Below are positions 1-8,453 of a stretch of DNA of 64,000 nt, in pieces (position 1 is the stretch's first letter; each line of letters begins with the position of its first letter). The stretch lies in the NCBI GenBank assembly GCA_000783305.1, contig JROE01000002.1, forward strand, positions 124,001 to 188,000, written 5' to 3'. A program made the position numbers and the translations under genes. The DNA is from Sphingobacteriaceae bacterium DW12 (lineage in GTDB: Bacteria > Bacteroidota > Bacteroidia > Sphingobacteriales > Sphingobacteriaceae). The notes under the pieces were generated by a model. It saw only the letters and a list, made by a program, of their open reading frames with translations, was not told the DNA's origin and did not search any database.

Positions 1-984
1 GGCGTCGATATCGATCCAACGGGCGAATACATTGTGGGAAGTGGTAAACTAGCTGCTTTGATCCCTGTATTTTCGTTTACTAAGCTTCAAAAAGCCATTA
101 AAGACAAAGCATTTGAGGGTACATTTGAAGGTATCCCAGTTATCAAATACGAAGCAGCTTTACACGGAGAGGTAGAGAAACCTGGCTTAGGCCCATTACA
201 CACCGAGTTTGACGGTAAGGGAAATGCAATCACTTCATTCTTTGTATCATCTGAATTGGTAAAATGGAACATCAAAGATCTTAAAGTTTTAGATCGCGTA
301 CCGACCTTCTATTCCGTTGGACACTTGATGATACCAGGTGGCGATACGAAATCACCTGACGCGAAATATGTCGTAGCCTTCAACAAGATCACAAAAGACC
401 GCTTCTTGCCTACTGGACCTGAATTGGCTCATAGCGCGCAGCTATATGATATTTCTGGCGACAAGATGCAATTGATACTGGATTTCCCAACCATTGGAGA
501 GCCACATTATGCACAAGCAGTAAGAGCTGAAAAAGTTAAAGACAGATCGGTAAAAATCTATAAACTAGAAGAGAATAAACACCCCCATTTTGCCAATGGA
601 GAAGCAGAGGCACGTGTCGAACGTAAAGGAAATGTCGTTCATGTCTACCTCACAACAATTCGCTCTCACTTTACACCCGACAAAATTGAGGGCGTAAAAC
701 TCGGTGATGAAGTACTATTCCATGTCACTAATATTGAACAAGATTGGGATATGCCTCACGGCTTTGCCGTAAAAGGAGCCCGTAATGGAGAACTTTTGGT
801 GATGCCGGGTGAAACACAAACATTGAAATGGGTTCCAGATCGCGTCGGTATATTCCCAATCTATTGTACGGATTTCTGTAGCGCACTGCACCAAGAGATG
901 GCTGGATATGTGAGGGTATCTCCCAAAGGAAGCAATGTACCTATTTCTTATGGAACAGGCGACAAATTGACTACTGCCAAATAA
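1..984 (+). CDS. nosZ: Nitrous oxide reductase NosZ, C-terminal part
   Basis: Periplasmic multicopper enzyme reducing N2O to N2. The reading frame is open from base 1, so the N-terminus lies outside the window; a GTG at 34 is only an internal codon. The visible ~327 residues hold the end of the beta-propeller with CuZ-type histidines (LAHSAQLYD and EPHYAQA). The C-terminal cupredoxin domain has the CuA site: His in WDMPHGF, then CTDFCSALHQEM, giving Cys-x3-Cys-x3-His-x2-Met. It is followed by nosLDFY-type genes in tight succession, which is the usual accessory set. The signal peptide is not visible, so clade and Sec/Tat route cannot be read directly; the Bacteroidota gene order suggests clade II. 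Confidence 0.97.
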   Translation, partial: GVDIDPTGEYIVGSGKLAALIPVFSFTKLQKAIKDKAFEGTFEGIPVIKYEAALHGEVEKPGLGPLHTEFDGKGNAITSFFVSSELVKWNIKDLKVLDRVPTFYSVGHLMIPGGDTKSPDAKYVVAFNKITKDRFLPTGPELAHSAQLYDISGDKMQLILDFPTIGEPHYAQAVRAEKVKDRSVKIYKLEENKHPHFANGEAEARVERKGNVVHVYLTTIRSHFTPDKIEGVKLGDEVLFHVTNIEQDWDMPHGFAVKGARNGELLVMPGETQTLKWVPDRVGIFPIYCTDFCSALHQEMAGYVRVSPKGSNVPISYGTGDKLTTAK

Positions 985-993
985 TAACGTATC

Positions 994-1593
994 ATGGTGA
1001 AAAATCTAGATCCTTTAAAAACCATCCATAAAATACTCCTGATACTATCAGGAGTATTACTCCTACTCACCATCAAATTGCCCATTTGGCGGATCGAATT
1101 GGATGCAGCACAATACCCAGAAGGCTTGGAACTATTAATCCATAGCAACAAGCTGGCTGGTCAAGTCGATATCATCAATGGTTTGAACCATTATATTGGA
1201 ATGAAAACCTTGCACGCAGATGATTTCATAGAATTTAAAGTTCTGCCCTATATACTAGGTGCTTTTGCTTTAGCTTTTATCTATGTAGGTATCCGCGGTC
1301 GACAGCGTGCATTAAAAATTCTTTTCATTGCATTTGTGTTGTTTGGGATAGTAGCTATGGTGGACTTTTGGATCTGGGAATATAATTACGGACACGATCT
1401 CGATCCAAATGCCCCCATCAAAGTTCCTGGAATGGCTTACCAACCGCCACTAATTGGATTTAAACAACTACTAAATTTTGGTGCGTATTCTGTACCAGAT
1501 ATTGGCGGATGGATTATTGTCGGTGCCGGAGCTGTGCTCTTGTATTGTCTAGCCTCCGAATGGAAAACAAACAGAAAAAAATCAAACTTATGA
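994..1593 (+). CDS. nos-cluster integral membrane protein of unknown function
   Basis: A 199-residue protein with about four hydrophobic segments (near residues 13-30, 85-102, 107-127, 172-188) and a long loop after the first. It starts 9 nt after nosZ, and its stop overlaps the nosL start (ATGA at 1590-1593), so it is translated as part of the nos operon. I cannot name its family with certainty. Its position between nosZ and nosL suggests a role in NosZ maturation or electron supply, perhaps comparable to NosB of other clade II clusters; that comparison is inference. No heme-binding CXXCH or CXXC copper motif is visible. Confidence 0.8.
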   Translation: MVKNLDPLKTIHKILLILSGVLLLLTIKLPIWRIELDAAQYPEGLELLIHSNKLAGQVDIINGLNHYIGMKTLHADDFIEFKVLPYILGAFALAFIYVGIRGRQRALKILFIAFVLFGIVAMVDFWIWEYNYGHDLDPNAPIKVPGMAYQPPLIGFKQLLNFGAYSVPDIGGWIIVGAGAVLLYCLASEWKTNRKKSNL

Positions 1594-2042
1594 GCATCAT
1601 TATAAAAAAATATCTTTCGGCTATCTGTACCTGTCTTTTACTGATTATTGGATTACAATCTTGCGGTTCAACAGGGCCAAAACCCATCAACTACGGAAAA
1701 GATCAATGTGTCTATTGCAAAATGACAATCACGGACGCCCGATTTGGAACACAATTATTGACAAAAAAGGGACGTACCTACAATTTTGATGACCTATCGT
1801 GTATGATTGCTTTTGCAAAAGAGGGTAATGTCAAAAAAGAAGAAATTGAGAATTTATATATCCCCGATTACACAAAAGACAAAAAGCTATATCCAGCAAG
1901 TGAACTGTTTTTCTTGAAAAGTGAAGGCCTGAAAAGTCCTATGCGTGGGGATATTGCTGCTTTTAAAGACCAAGCAGACCTGAAAAAAGTGAAAGACGAG
2001 CTGGGTGGAGTAGAATTATCGTGGGAAGAAATCTGGAAATAA
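1590..2042 (+). CDS. nosL: NosL copper-chaperone lipoprotein
   Basis: Outer-face lipoprotein that delivers copper for NosZ assembly. The start at 1590 is chosen because the next residues give a normal lipoprotein leader (basic start, hydrophobic run, LQSC lipobox) and because ATGA couples it to the preceding gene; the longer reading frame from 1509 lies inside the upstream gene. The mature part has the conserved NosL copper motif CVYCKM (Cys-x2-Cys-x-Met) just after the lipid anchor, then the globular NosL fold of about 110 residues. nosD follows after 4 nt. Confidence 0.92.
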   Translation: MSIIIKKYLSAICTCLLLIIGLQSCGSTGPKPINYGKDQCVYCKMTITDARFGTQLLTKKGRTYNFDDLSCMIAFAKEGNVKKEEIENLYIPDYTKDKKLYPASELFFLKSEGLKSPMRGDIAAFKDQADLKKVKDELGGVELSWEEIWK

Positions 2043-2046
2043 TAAC

Positions 2047-3303
2047 ATGAAGAATTTCTATCTGTTGAGACGGGTATTGTTTTTATTCATCTGCCTGCTG
2101 GCTTGTGGCGCCTTAAGCGCCACAACCATCAAGGTGGGCAATAACCAATCTGTAAGAACAATAAAACAAGCGGTATTAATAGCACGAAGTGGAGATACCA
2201 TTCTTGTAGAAAAGGGGATTTATAAAGAAGGAAATATCACGATCGACAAACCGCTAACCTTATTAGGCAATGATTTACCCACTATTGATGGTGAAAAAAA
2301 ACACGAACCCATCTCCATAAAATCCCCTTCTGTGACCATCAAGGGTTTTTATATCAAATCGTCGGGACAATCCTCCTTAATGGATATCGCAGGTATCAAA
2401 GTATACAACACAGCACATATCACTATCAGCGATAACAAACTGGAAGATAACTTTTTCGGAATATACTTTCAGGCTTCCAAGCATTGTAAAGCAGAGAACA
2501 ATACTATTGTCGCGTTTGGTACCACCGAACAACTCAGTGGAAATGGGATACATGCGTGGAAGAGTGATAGCTTATCCATCAACAACAACAGCATAATGGG
2601 GCATCGTGACGGGGTATATCTCGAGTTTGTAACACATACACATGTAGAGAACAATCGCTCAAAAAACAACATCCGCTATGGCCTTCATTTTATGTTTTCA
2701 CATGACAATGCCTACCTTCATAACGAATTTACCCACAACGGTGCAGGTGTAGCTGTCATGTACACCAAACGTGTTCGTATGGAACACAATATCTTTAATG
2801 AAAATTGGGGAGACTCTGCCTATGGACTTCTTCTCAAAGACATCACTGACAGCGAAATAAAACACAACAGATTTATCAAAAACACCACCGCTATCTTCAT
2901 GGAAGGTAGCAATCGTATCCATATTGAAAACAATCAGATCGAAGGCAACGGCTGGGCACTAAAGATACAGGCTAGCTGCGAAGACAATATGCTGACCAAC
3001 AATAATTTTATCAACAATACTTTTGACGTAGCCACCAACAACTTGACCCTGATGCAAAACACTTTTATAAAAAATTACTGGGACAAGTATGAAGGGTATG
3101 ATCTGAATAAAGATGGCCTGGGAGATGTGCCGTACCGCCCTATAAGCCTTTTCTCTGTTATTGTGGAACAATACCCAATGACGATGCTGCTGTTTCGTAG
3201 TTTTATCTCTAAACTACTGGATCGAACTGAACGGGTTATGCCCAGTCTTACCCCCGAAAAATTAAAGGATGACAATCCTTATATGAAACCCATTGCTGTA
3301 TGA
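2047..3303 (+). CDS. nosD: NosD periplasmic parallel beta-helix protein
   Basis: NosD works with the NosF/NosY ABC transporter in building the CuZ site of NosZ. The 418-residue product has a Sec leader (hydrophobic residues ~8-25) and a long series of right-handed beta-helix rungs rich in Asn ladders (repeated 'I.NN.I' patterns, residues ~100-320), as expected for the CASH-domain NosD family. The end overlaps the nosF start (ATGA at 3300-3303), so the two are translationally coupled. Confidence 0.95.
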   Translation: MKNFYLLRRVLFLFICLLACGALSATTIKVGNNQSVRTIKQAVLIARSGDTILVEKGIYKEGNITIDKPLTLLGNDLPTIDGEKKHEPISIKSPSVTIKGFYIKSSGQSSLMDIAGIKVYNTAHITISDNKLEDNFFGIYFQASKHCKAENNTIVAFGTTEQLSGNGIHAWKSDSLSINNNSIMGHRDGVYLEFVTHTHVENNRSKNNIRYGLHFMFSHDNAYLHNEFTHNGAGVAVMYTKRVRMEHNIFNENWGDSAYGLLLKDITDSEIKHNRFIKNTTAIFMEGSNRIHIENNQIEGNGWALKIQASCEDNMLTNNNFINNTFDVATNNLTLMQNTFIKNYWDKYEGYDLNKDGLGDVPYRPISLFSVIVEQYPMTMLLFRSFISKLLDRTERVMPSLTPEKLKDDNPYMKPIAV

Positions 3304-4025
3304 TAAAGATTGAAAATATATCCAAACAATTTGGTAAGATAAAAGTACTTCAGGAAATAACTCTTCATCTTGAAAGTGGACAGTGTATTGCATTGATCGG
3401 GCCCAATGGGTGTGGAAAAACGACTTTGATCAAATCTATACTGGGCATGGTCGTCCCTTCCTCAGGTAATATTTTTGTGCAAGACAAAAATATTGCTAAT
3501 GCTTGGGAATATCGCAAAAGCATTGGATACATGCCGCAGATCGGTCGATATCCAGATAATATGACTATCGGACAGGTGCTCGATATGATGAAAGACATCC
3601 GTGGCGATCAGTATCAGGATTTAGACACAGAGCTACACGATTCTTTCCAAATGGACAGTCTTCTAAATAAAAGAATGGGTACACTTTCGGGAGGTACGCG
3701 ACAAAAAGTAAGCGCCTGCATTGCCTTTATGTTCAAACCTCAAATTTTGATACTGGATGAGCCCACAGCGGGTCTAGACCCTGTCTCCACCGAGATTCTT
3801 AAAGAAAAAATACAAAAGGAAATAGCAAACAATAAGCTTATTATCATCACCTCTCATATCCTTAGTGATCTAGATGAATTGGTCTCCGAGATTGTATATA
3901 TGGAGGAGGGGCAGCTTCGCTTTCATAAAGATATCCACGCCTTGAAAGCGGAAACCGGAACAGATAAGTTAGGCAAAGCCATCGCACAAGTTATGTTATC
4001 TTCAAAAGCCTCCATCTATGCGTAA
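3300..4025 (+). CDS. nosF: NosF ABC transporter ATP-binding protein
   Basis: Cytoplasmic ATPase of the NosDFY complex. Visible motifs are Walker A GPNGCGKTT (~residues 34-42), signature LSGGTRQKV, Walker B ILILDEPTAGLD and the switch His in ITSHI. Length (241 aa) is normal. It overlaps nosD by 4 nt and nosY by 8 nt, so all three are co-translated. NosF moves sulfur- or copper-related cargo needed for CuZ, by family knowledge. Confidence 0.94.
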   Translation: MIKIENISKQFGKIKVLQEITLHLESGQCIALIGPNGCGKTTLIKSILGMVVPSSGNIFVQDKNIANAWEYRKSIGYMPQIGRYPDNMTIGQVLDMMKDIRGDQYQDLDTELHDSFQMDSLLNKRMGTLSGGTRQKVSACIAFMFKPQILILDEPTAGLDPVSTEILKEKIQKEIANNKLIIITSHILSDLDELVSEIVYMEEGQLRFHKDIHALKAETGTDKLGKAIAQVMLSSKASIYA

Positions 4026-4785
4026 AATAATAAAATATGTCATTAGTGACATTCTTCGTAGTCGTACTATCATCGCTTACACCATACTACTGTTAGCCTT
4101 GTCTTTCAGTATCCTAGCGATGGAGAACAATGCTGAAAAAGGCATCGTCAGTCTACTGAATGTCGTGCTTTTTGTAGTCCCTCTGGTCAGTATTATCTTT
4201 GCTACCGTATATCTATATAATAGTGCTGAGTTTATAGAACTACTTGTCAGTCAACCCTTGAAAAGAACAAAAATATGGAGCAGTATTTTTTTTGGTTTAT
4301 CTGGGGCCGTTACTTTAGCCTTTTTGATCGGAGTAGGTATACCGATTATTCTGTTTGCCTGGATCCCTTCCGGAATACTGTTACTTATCTGCGGCGCTGC
4401 ACTTTCTCCGATCTTTGTGTCTATTGCTTTATGGACTTCTGTGCAGATCCGTGACAAAGCAAAAGGAATTGGAGTGGCTATTTTACTTTGGCTATATTTT
4501 GCCTTGCTATTTGATGCCTTAGTCCTCTTTATCATGTTTCAGTTTTCGGAATACCCCATCGAGAATGGTATGGTTGCCCTGACTATGTTTAACCCAATAG
4601 ATATCACTAGGATCATCATCTTATTACAAGTAGATCTTTCGGCCATGATGGGATATACGGGTGCTATCTTTCATGATTTTTTTGGGACGGGTGGCGGCAT
4701 GCTATTGACATCCGTGATCCTAATTCTATGGGTGGCAGTACCACTTTTCTTATCGGTTAGAAAATTCAGAAGAAAAGATCTATAA
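4018..4785 (+). CDS. nosY: NosY ABC transporter permease
   Basis: Membrane partner of NosF, 255 residues with about six transmembrane segments (near 20-35, 45-68, 93-118, 120-145, 155-180, 230-248). It starts inside the 3' end of nosF (8-nt overlap), and it is the last gene of the nos operon seen here. No clear intrinsic terminator follows; the next operon begins 159 nt on with its own promoter. Confidence 0.93.
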   Translation: MRKIIKYVISDILRSRTIIAYTILLLALSFSILAMENNAEKGIVSLLNVVLFVVPLVSIIFATVYLYNSAEFIELLVSQPLKRTKIWSSIFFGLSGAVTLAFLIGVGIPIILFAWIPSGILLLICGAALSPIFVSIALWTSVQIRDKAKGIGVAILLWLYFALLFDALVLFIMFQFSEYPIENGMVALTMFNPIDITRIIILLQVDLSAMMGYTGAIFHDFFGTGGGMLLTSVILILWVAVPLFLSVRKFRRKDL

Positions 4786-4833
4786 AAACCTGTATACCAA
4801 AGACTGACATCATTTTGACATTTTTAAATACAG

Positions 4834-4879
4834 TTATGAGTCGAGTCATAAAATGCTTCCTCCACGCACGGTAAATTTG
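4834..4879 (+). promoter_or_regulatory. CRP/FNR-class activator site plus -7 box for the ric operon
   Basis: An inverted repeat TTATGA-N6-TCATAA lies at 4834-4851, followed after 20 nt by TAAATTTG (4872-4879), a match to the Bacteroidota TAnnTTTG -7 element. With a start near 4884 the repeat centre sits at about -41, the class II activator position. The same layout with identical spacing occurs upstream of nrdD (8368-8413) and, on the minus strand, upstream of the membrane protein at 13242. The TF is not in the window; CRP/FNR class is inferred from the half-site geometry. Confidence 0.75.
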
Positions 4880-4943
4880 TAGTATACCGAACAAGGAAAA
4901 TCGGAATATTGCAAAAACACCGTATTTATTTTAAAAAAATACC

Positions 4944-5870
4944 ATGATAAAGACAGCAACACTGGATGTGACACAGATCGAACCAAGACTTAAACATCCC
5001 ACTATTTTTGAACATTTTGACAGCCTAGTTCAAGGAGAAGGCTTTGAGATTCTAAATGACCATGATCCAAAACCACTTTATTATCAGCTGCTGGGCGAAC
5101 GAGGCAATATATTCACCTGGGAGTATGTAGAGAATGGCCCTGAATGGTGGCGCGTACGGATCCACAAACCGGCTGAACAAGGACATCAGAAAACTACAGT
5201 AGGAGAAATTGCAGCCAAGGACATTAAAAAAGCTGAAGTATTCAAAAAATTAGGGATAGACTTTTGTTGTGGTGGCAAGAAGACACTGAAACAAGCAGCC
5301 CAGTCTATTGGTATGGATGAAGCACAATTGCAACAGGAATTGGAAAATGCGAAATCCAGCAGCTCTGCAGGTACACAACATGATTTTGGCGCTTGGGATA
5401 TCGGCTTTTTAGCCGATTATATAACCAATGTACACCATCGTTATATTCGAGAACAAGGCCCCATCATCGAACAGCTCGCTGACAAAGTATCCATGCGACA
5501 TGGTTCGGAACATCATGAGCTCTATGCTCTGGCAACAGGTATGCATGCCTTTATGCAAGATCTTTATCAGCATATTCAACAAGAAGAACAAAAACTTTTC
5601 CCGATCGTAAAACAGTTAGATACCATAAGTGTCTCGGACAAAAATCAATTGCAAGATGTTATTCGCTATATGGAACATGAACACGAACATGCCGGTGATG
5701 AGTTGCGTCAGTTTAGATCGCTCACTAAAGACTACAAGCTCCCCGAAAACGCCTGTAATTCATACACCTACCTATTTGAGAAAATACAGGAGTTTGAAAA
5801 TGATCTCTTCCAGCACATCCACCTGGAAAATAACATCCTGTTTCCGAAAGTTATAGCTATGGAAAAATAA
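4944..5870 (+). CDS. ric: DUF2249-ScdA/Ric di-iron protein (Fe-S cluster repair, NO defence)
   Basis: A fusion of three parts: DUF2249 (residues ~1-80), the ScdA N-terminal domain with the FCCGG motif (~89-140), and a hemerythrin-like domain (~150-308) with HH/E-rich metal ligands (VHHRY, HEHEH, QHIHLENN and QEEQ). Ric/YtfE/ScdA proteins restore Fe-S clusters damaged by nitric oxide. The usual family length is about 220-245, the extra length being the N-terminal DUF2249. It heads an operon with a CRP/FNR-type promoter 65-110 nt upstream, and its neighbours (DUF2249 protein, heme-copper-like protein, DUF59 protein) fit a nitrosative-stress or denitrification role. Confidence 0.9.
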   Translation: MIKTATLDVTQIEPRLKHPTIFEHFDSLVQGEGFEILNDHDPKPLYYQLLGERGNIFTWEYVENGPEWWRVRIHKPAEQGHQKTTVGEIAAKDIKKAEVFKKLGIDFCCGGKKTLKQAAQSIGMDEAQLQQELENAKSSSSAGTQHDFGAWDIGFLADYITNVHHRYIREQGPIIEQLADKVSMRHGSEHHELYALATGMHAFMQDLYQHIQQEEQKLFPIVKQLDTISVSDKNQLQDVIRYMEHEHEHAGDELRQFRSLTKDYKLPENACNSYTYLFEKIQEFENDLFQHIHLENNILFPKVIAMEK

Positions 5871-5882
5871 TCGCTAAGAGAT

Positions 5883-6722
5883 ATGTTATTAATCAATCAA
5901 CACACGAAGATATCGGCTGTCATTAAATCAAATCCCGCAAGCATAGAAGCGATAGCTTCTATAGCTTCTGTATTCAATAAGCTCAGAAATCCTATCCTGA
6001 GACGTCTGATGGCACCACGTGTCACGATAGCAGAAGCCGCATCCATTGGGGGCTGTACGATAGCTGACTTCGAGCGTGTGTTGATTCCCCTAGGCTTTGT
6101 CTTTGAACATAATACGTTCCATACGGACCAAAGCACCGCATCCACAATAGCTCCGGATTGGCTGATCAACCTTCCGTCTACCGCTATAGACCTATTTGAT
6201 GTACGGAACCTTATCGAGCAAGGCGATGATCCCTTAAAACAGATTATGCAACGCTTTCAATCCCTACCGGTAGGAGCTGCGCTCTGTATTGTAAACAGTT
6301 TTATCCCTTACCCTTTACTACAGGTATTAGAAAAAAAAGGAGCTCGACATCATATTGATTCAAAATCGCCAGATCTGCACTATACTTGGTTTTTTAAAGG
6401 TAATCCTACTACACCATCCCCAAATAGCCACAACAATGATCACATGACCATGCTGGATATCCCTTCGTTCGAAGCCGCATTATCAAGCTATCCTTCATCA
6501 CAAATCACCTCAGTGGATGTTCGCGAATTACCAATGCCGATGCCGATGGAGTCGATTCTCCAGAGCTTGTCTGCATTAGACGCTCATCATGTCCTGCTGG
6601 TATATCACAAGCGTGTACCGTTGCATTTGATGGAAGAACTGGAAGATAGTGATTTCGAAATCAGATTATGCGAGTATGGGAAAGAGGACATTCGACTACT
6701 CATTAATCATGCCTCGTGTTAA
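5883..6722 (+). CDS. DUF1858 plus tandem DUF2249 protein
   Basis: 279 residues. The N-terminal ~70 residues resemble DUF1858 (hydrophobic 'tKIsaVIksnPasieaia' start, then LRNPILRRLMA and an AASIGG turn). Two DUF2249-type alpha/beta units follow, at about residues 95-175 (IDLFDVR) and 195-279 (SVDVREL). It starts 12 nt after ric. DUF2249 and DUF1858 proteins are regularly found beside Ric and denitrification genes, but the biochemical role is not known to me. No transmembrane segment or signal is visible, so it is probably cytoplasmic. Confidence 0.82.
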   Translation: MLLINQHTKISAVIKSNPASIEAIASIASVFNKLRNPILRRLMAPRVTIAEAASIGGCTIADFERVLIPLGFVFEHNTFHTDQSTASTIAPDWLINLPSTAIDLFDVRNLIEQGDDPLKQIMQRFQSLPVGAALCIVNSFIPYPLLQVLEKKGARHHIDSKSPDLHYTWFFKGNPTTPSPNSHNNDHMTMLDIPSFEAALSSYPSSQITSVDVRELPMPMPMESILQSLSALDAHHVLLVYHKRVPLHLMEELEDSDFEIRLCEYGKEDIRLLINHASC

Positions 6723-8010
6723 ACAATCCGAAATGGCAGATCTATTTGTTCAGCAGGCTCCAAAATCTCTAGCAGTACTACCGTTTTATGTAGCTGCCGC
6801 TATATTCTTTCTAGGATGGACTATCCTTCTATTCATTTCTTCTGCAGAACTCACTGGCCACCATTTCAATCCGCATATCTTGGCCATTGTCCATGCCATT
6901 GTATTAGGTTGGGGTACCATGATTATCTTTGGCGCCGTCTATCAACTGCTTCCTGTACTGTGCGAACACGATCTGTACAGCTGTAAGCTAGCCTTCATTT
7001 CATTTGTCACACTACTTATAGGCACTATTATACTGGTATATTGTTTCTGGAAGTTTCAGATCGGGACACTCCTCATCATTGCTGGTAGTATCGTTGTCTT
7101 ATCGGCTTTCTGTTACCTCTACAATGTTTGTGCAACAATAATAGGATCGACCAAAACTACGCGTTATCGATACTTTATGATCAGTTCGGCTATCTGGCTG
7201 TTACTGACCACCACAGCAGGCTTACTGTTAGCGATCAATCTGAGTCATAATTTTATCCCAAGAGATCATATCGATCTTCTCAAACTACATGCACACGCTG
7301 GTATCGTAGGCTGGTTTTTACAGCTCATCTGTGGGGTAGGAGCCAAGCTGATCCCCATGTTTCTTTTGGGAAAGACCAAGAAAGATTACCTATTACATAC
7401 AGCGCTGGCACTTCAAAACACCGGACTTGTGTTATTTATAGTGCATGCCTATTTCAAACAGATTGATGCAATAGCCTTAATATATATAATACTCATTATT
7501 GTTGGCACTCTCTTGTGGGGCAGGTATATCTGGGAAGCCATAAAAAGCCGTATTCGTAAAAAAACAGATCTGTTGATGAAGCAAGCAATCTATTCGCTCT
7601 GCATCAAACTATTAGCCGTAACAGCGCTGGGTATCACTTTTATGTCTAGCCATACCAAATGGGTCAGTCTATACGGCACACTCGTGTTCTTGGGCTGGAT
7701 AACAGGTATCATTATCAGTAAGACGTTTAAAACCCTGCCTTTCATTGTCTGGAACAACCATTACAAAGATGTGCATGGCAATGCGCGAATACCGCTACCC
7801 AAAAACCTATATAGTGAAAAGCTTGTTAAACTTCAAACCCATTTATTCGTAGTAGCCTTAGTGTTGCTATGCATTGCACTTATATTCAATCAGGTATGGC
7901 TATTGCGATTGGCCACAGCATTATGGGTCGCATTAGCATCATTATACTGCTTTAATGTAGGAAAAGTTGTATTTCACCAATCAAAAGTAAAACCATGGAG
8001 ATCGCATTAA
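6709..8010 (+). CDS. Heme-copper-oxidase-subunit-I-like polytopic membrane protein
   Basis: About 433 residues with roughly 12 transmembrane segments. Two His-bearing helices stand out: VHAIVLGWG..GAVYQLLPV and LHAHAGIVGWFLQLICG, reminiscent of CcoN/NorB- or NnrS-like proteins in nitrogen-oxide loci. I do not see the full heme-copper ligand set, so catalytic activity is not claimed. The frame is open further upstream (to 6649), but ATG 6709 overlaps the preceding stop by 14 nt and fits coupled translation; ATG 6733 is the alternative. The last 16 nt overlap the next gene. Confidence 0.78.
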   Translation: MPRVKQSEMADLFVQQAPKSLAVLPFYVAAAIFFLGWTILLFISSAELTGHHFNPHILAIVHAIVLGWGTMIIFGAVYQLLPVLCEHDLYSCKLAFISFVTLLIGTIILVYCFWKFQIGTLLIIAGSIVVLSAFCYLYNVCATIIGSTKTTRYRYFMISSAIWLLLTTTAGLLLAINLSHNFIPRDHIDLLKLHAHAGIVGWFLQLICGVGAKLIPMFLLGKTKKDYLLHTALALQNTGLVLFIVHAYFKQIDAIALIYIILIIVGTLLWGRYIWEAIKSRIRKKTDLLMKQAIYSLCIKLLAVTALGITFMSSHTKWVSLYGTLVFLGWITGIIISKTFKTLPFIVWNNHYKDVHGNARIPLPKNLYSEKLVKLQTHLFVVALVLLCIALIFNQVWLLRLATALWVALASLYCFNVGKVVFHQSKVKPWRSH

Positions 8011-8327
8011 ATAGTCCTTTTGCTCAACAGCAAATAAAAGCACAGACTGCATTAATGCAGGTTATCGACCCTGAATTGGGGATTAATATTATTGATCTAG
8101 GTTTGGTATATGCTATCGATTTTTCACAGGCTGCAACTATAGTCGTGGTCATGACTTTCTCTACTCCACACTGCCCACTGGGTGATGCCATTAAACAAGG
8201 CGTGACTCACGTACTAGGCATCGCCTTTCCAGACCATCTTATCGATATTCAGATTGTTTGGGAACCCGAGTGGAACGCTGATATGATTACGGATGAAGGC
8301 AAAACCGCACTGGGAATAAACAACTGA
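7995..8327 (+). CDS. DUF59 (MIP18/PaaD-type) metal-sulfur cluster assembly protein
   Basis: A 110-residue protein with the DUF59 fold signature: VIDPELGINIIDLGLVY near residues 23-39, and STPHCPLGD (Cys at ~58), the conserved Cys of the SufT/MIP18/PaaD family. These proteins assist Fe-S cluster assembly or transfer. It overlaps the preceding membrane-protein gene by 16 nt and closes the ric operon, which suits repair or maturation of Fe-S centres under NO or anaerobiosis. The start at 7995 gives the normal family length. Confidence 0.88.
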   Translation: MEIALNSPFAQQQIKAQTALMQVIDPELGINIIDLGLVYAIDFSQAATIVVVMTFSTPHCPLGDAIKQGVTHVLGIAFPDHLIDIQIVWEPEWNADMITDEGKTALGINN

Positions 8328-8367
8328 CAGACAACAACCTAAACCTAAATCGCAATAATATCTCTAT

Positions 8368-8413
8368 TTATGTTTGAGGTCATAAAATAGCAAATGTATC
8401 GTTCATAAATTTG
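8368..8413 (+). promoter_or_regulatory. CRP/FNR-class site plus -7 box for the nrdDG operon
   Basis: TTATGT-N6-TCATAA at 8368-8385, a 20-nt gap, then TAAATTTG at 8406-8413, 40 nt before the nrdD ATG. Spacing and the bases after the right half-site (TCATAAAAT) match the ric promoter at 4834-4879 exactly. Read as a class II activator site for anaerobic expression of nrdD; regulator identity is inference. Confidence 0.75.
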
Positions 8414-8453
8414 TTTTACATCACGACAAATAGCGTACACAGAAGCAAAAAAT

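Noticed and set aside
1509..1589. 27-codon N-terminal extension of NosL
   Set aside because: It lies within the preceding membrane-protein gene and would place charged residues before the lipoprotein leader.
5409..5856. Extra ORFs in other frames within ric
   Set aside because: Shadow frames of a strongly supported gene, with no start context or domain signal.
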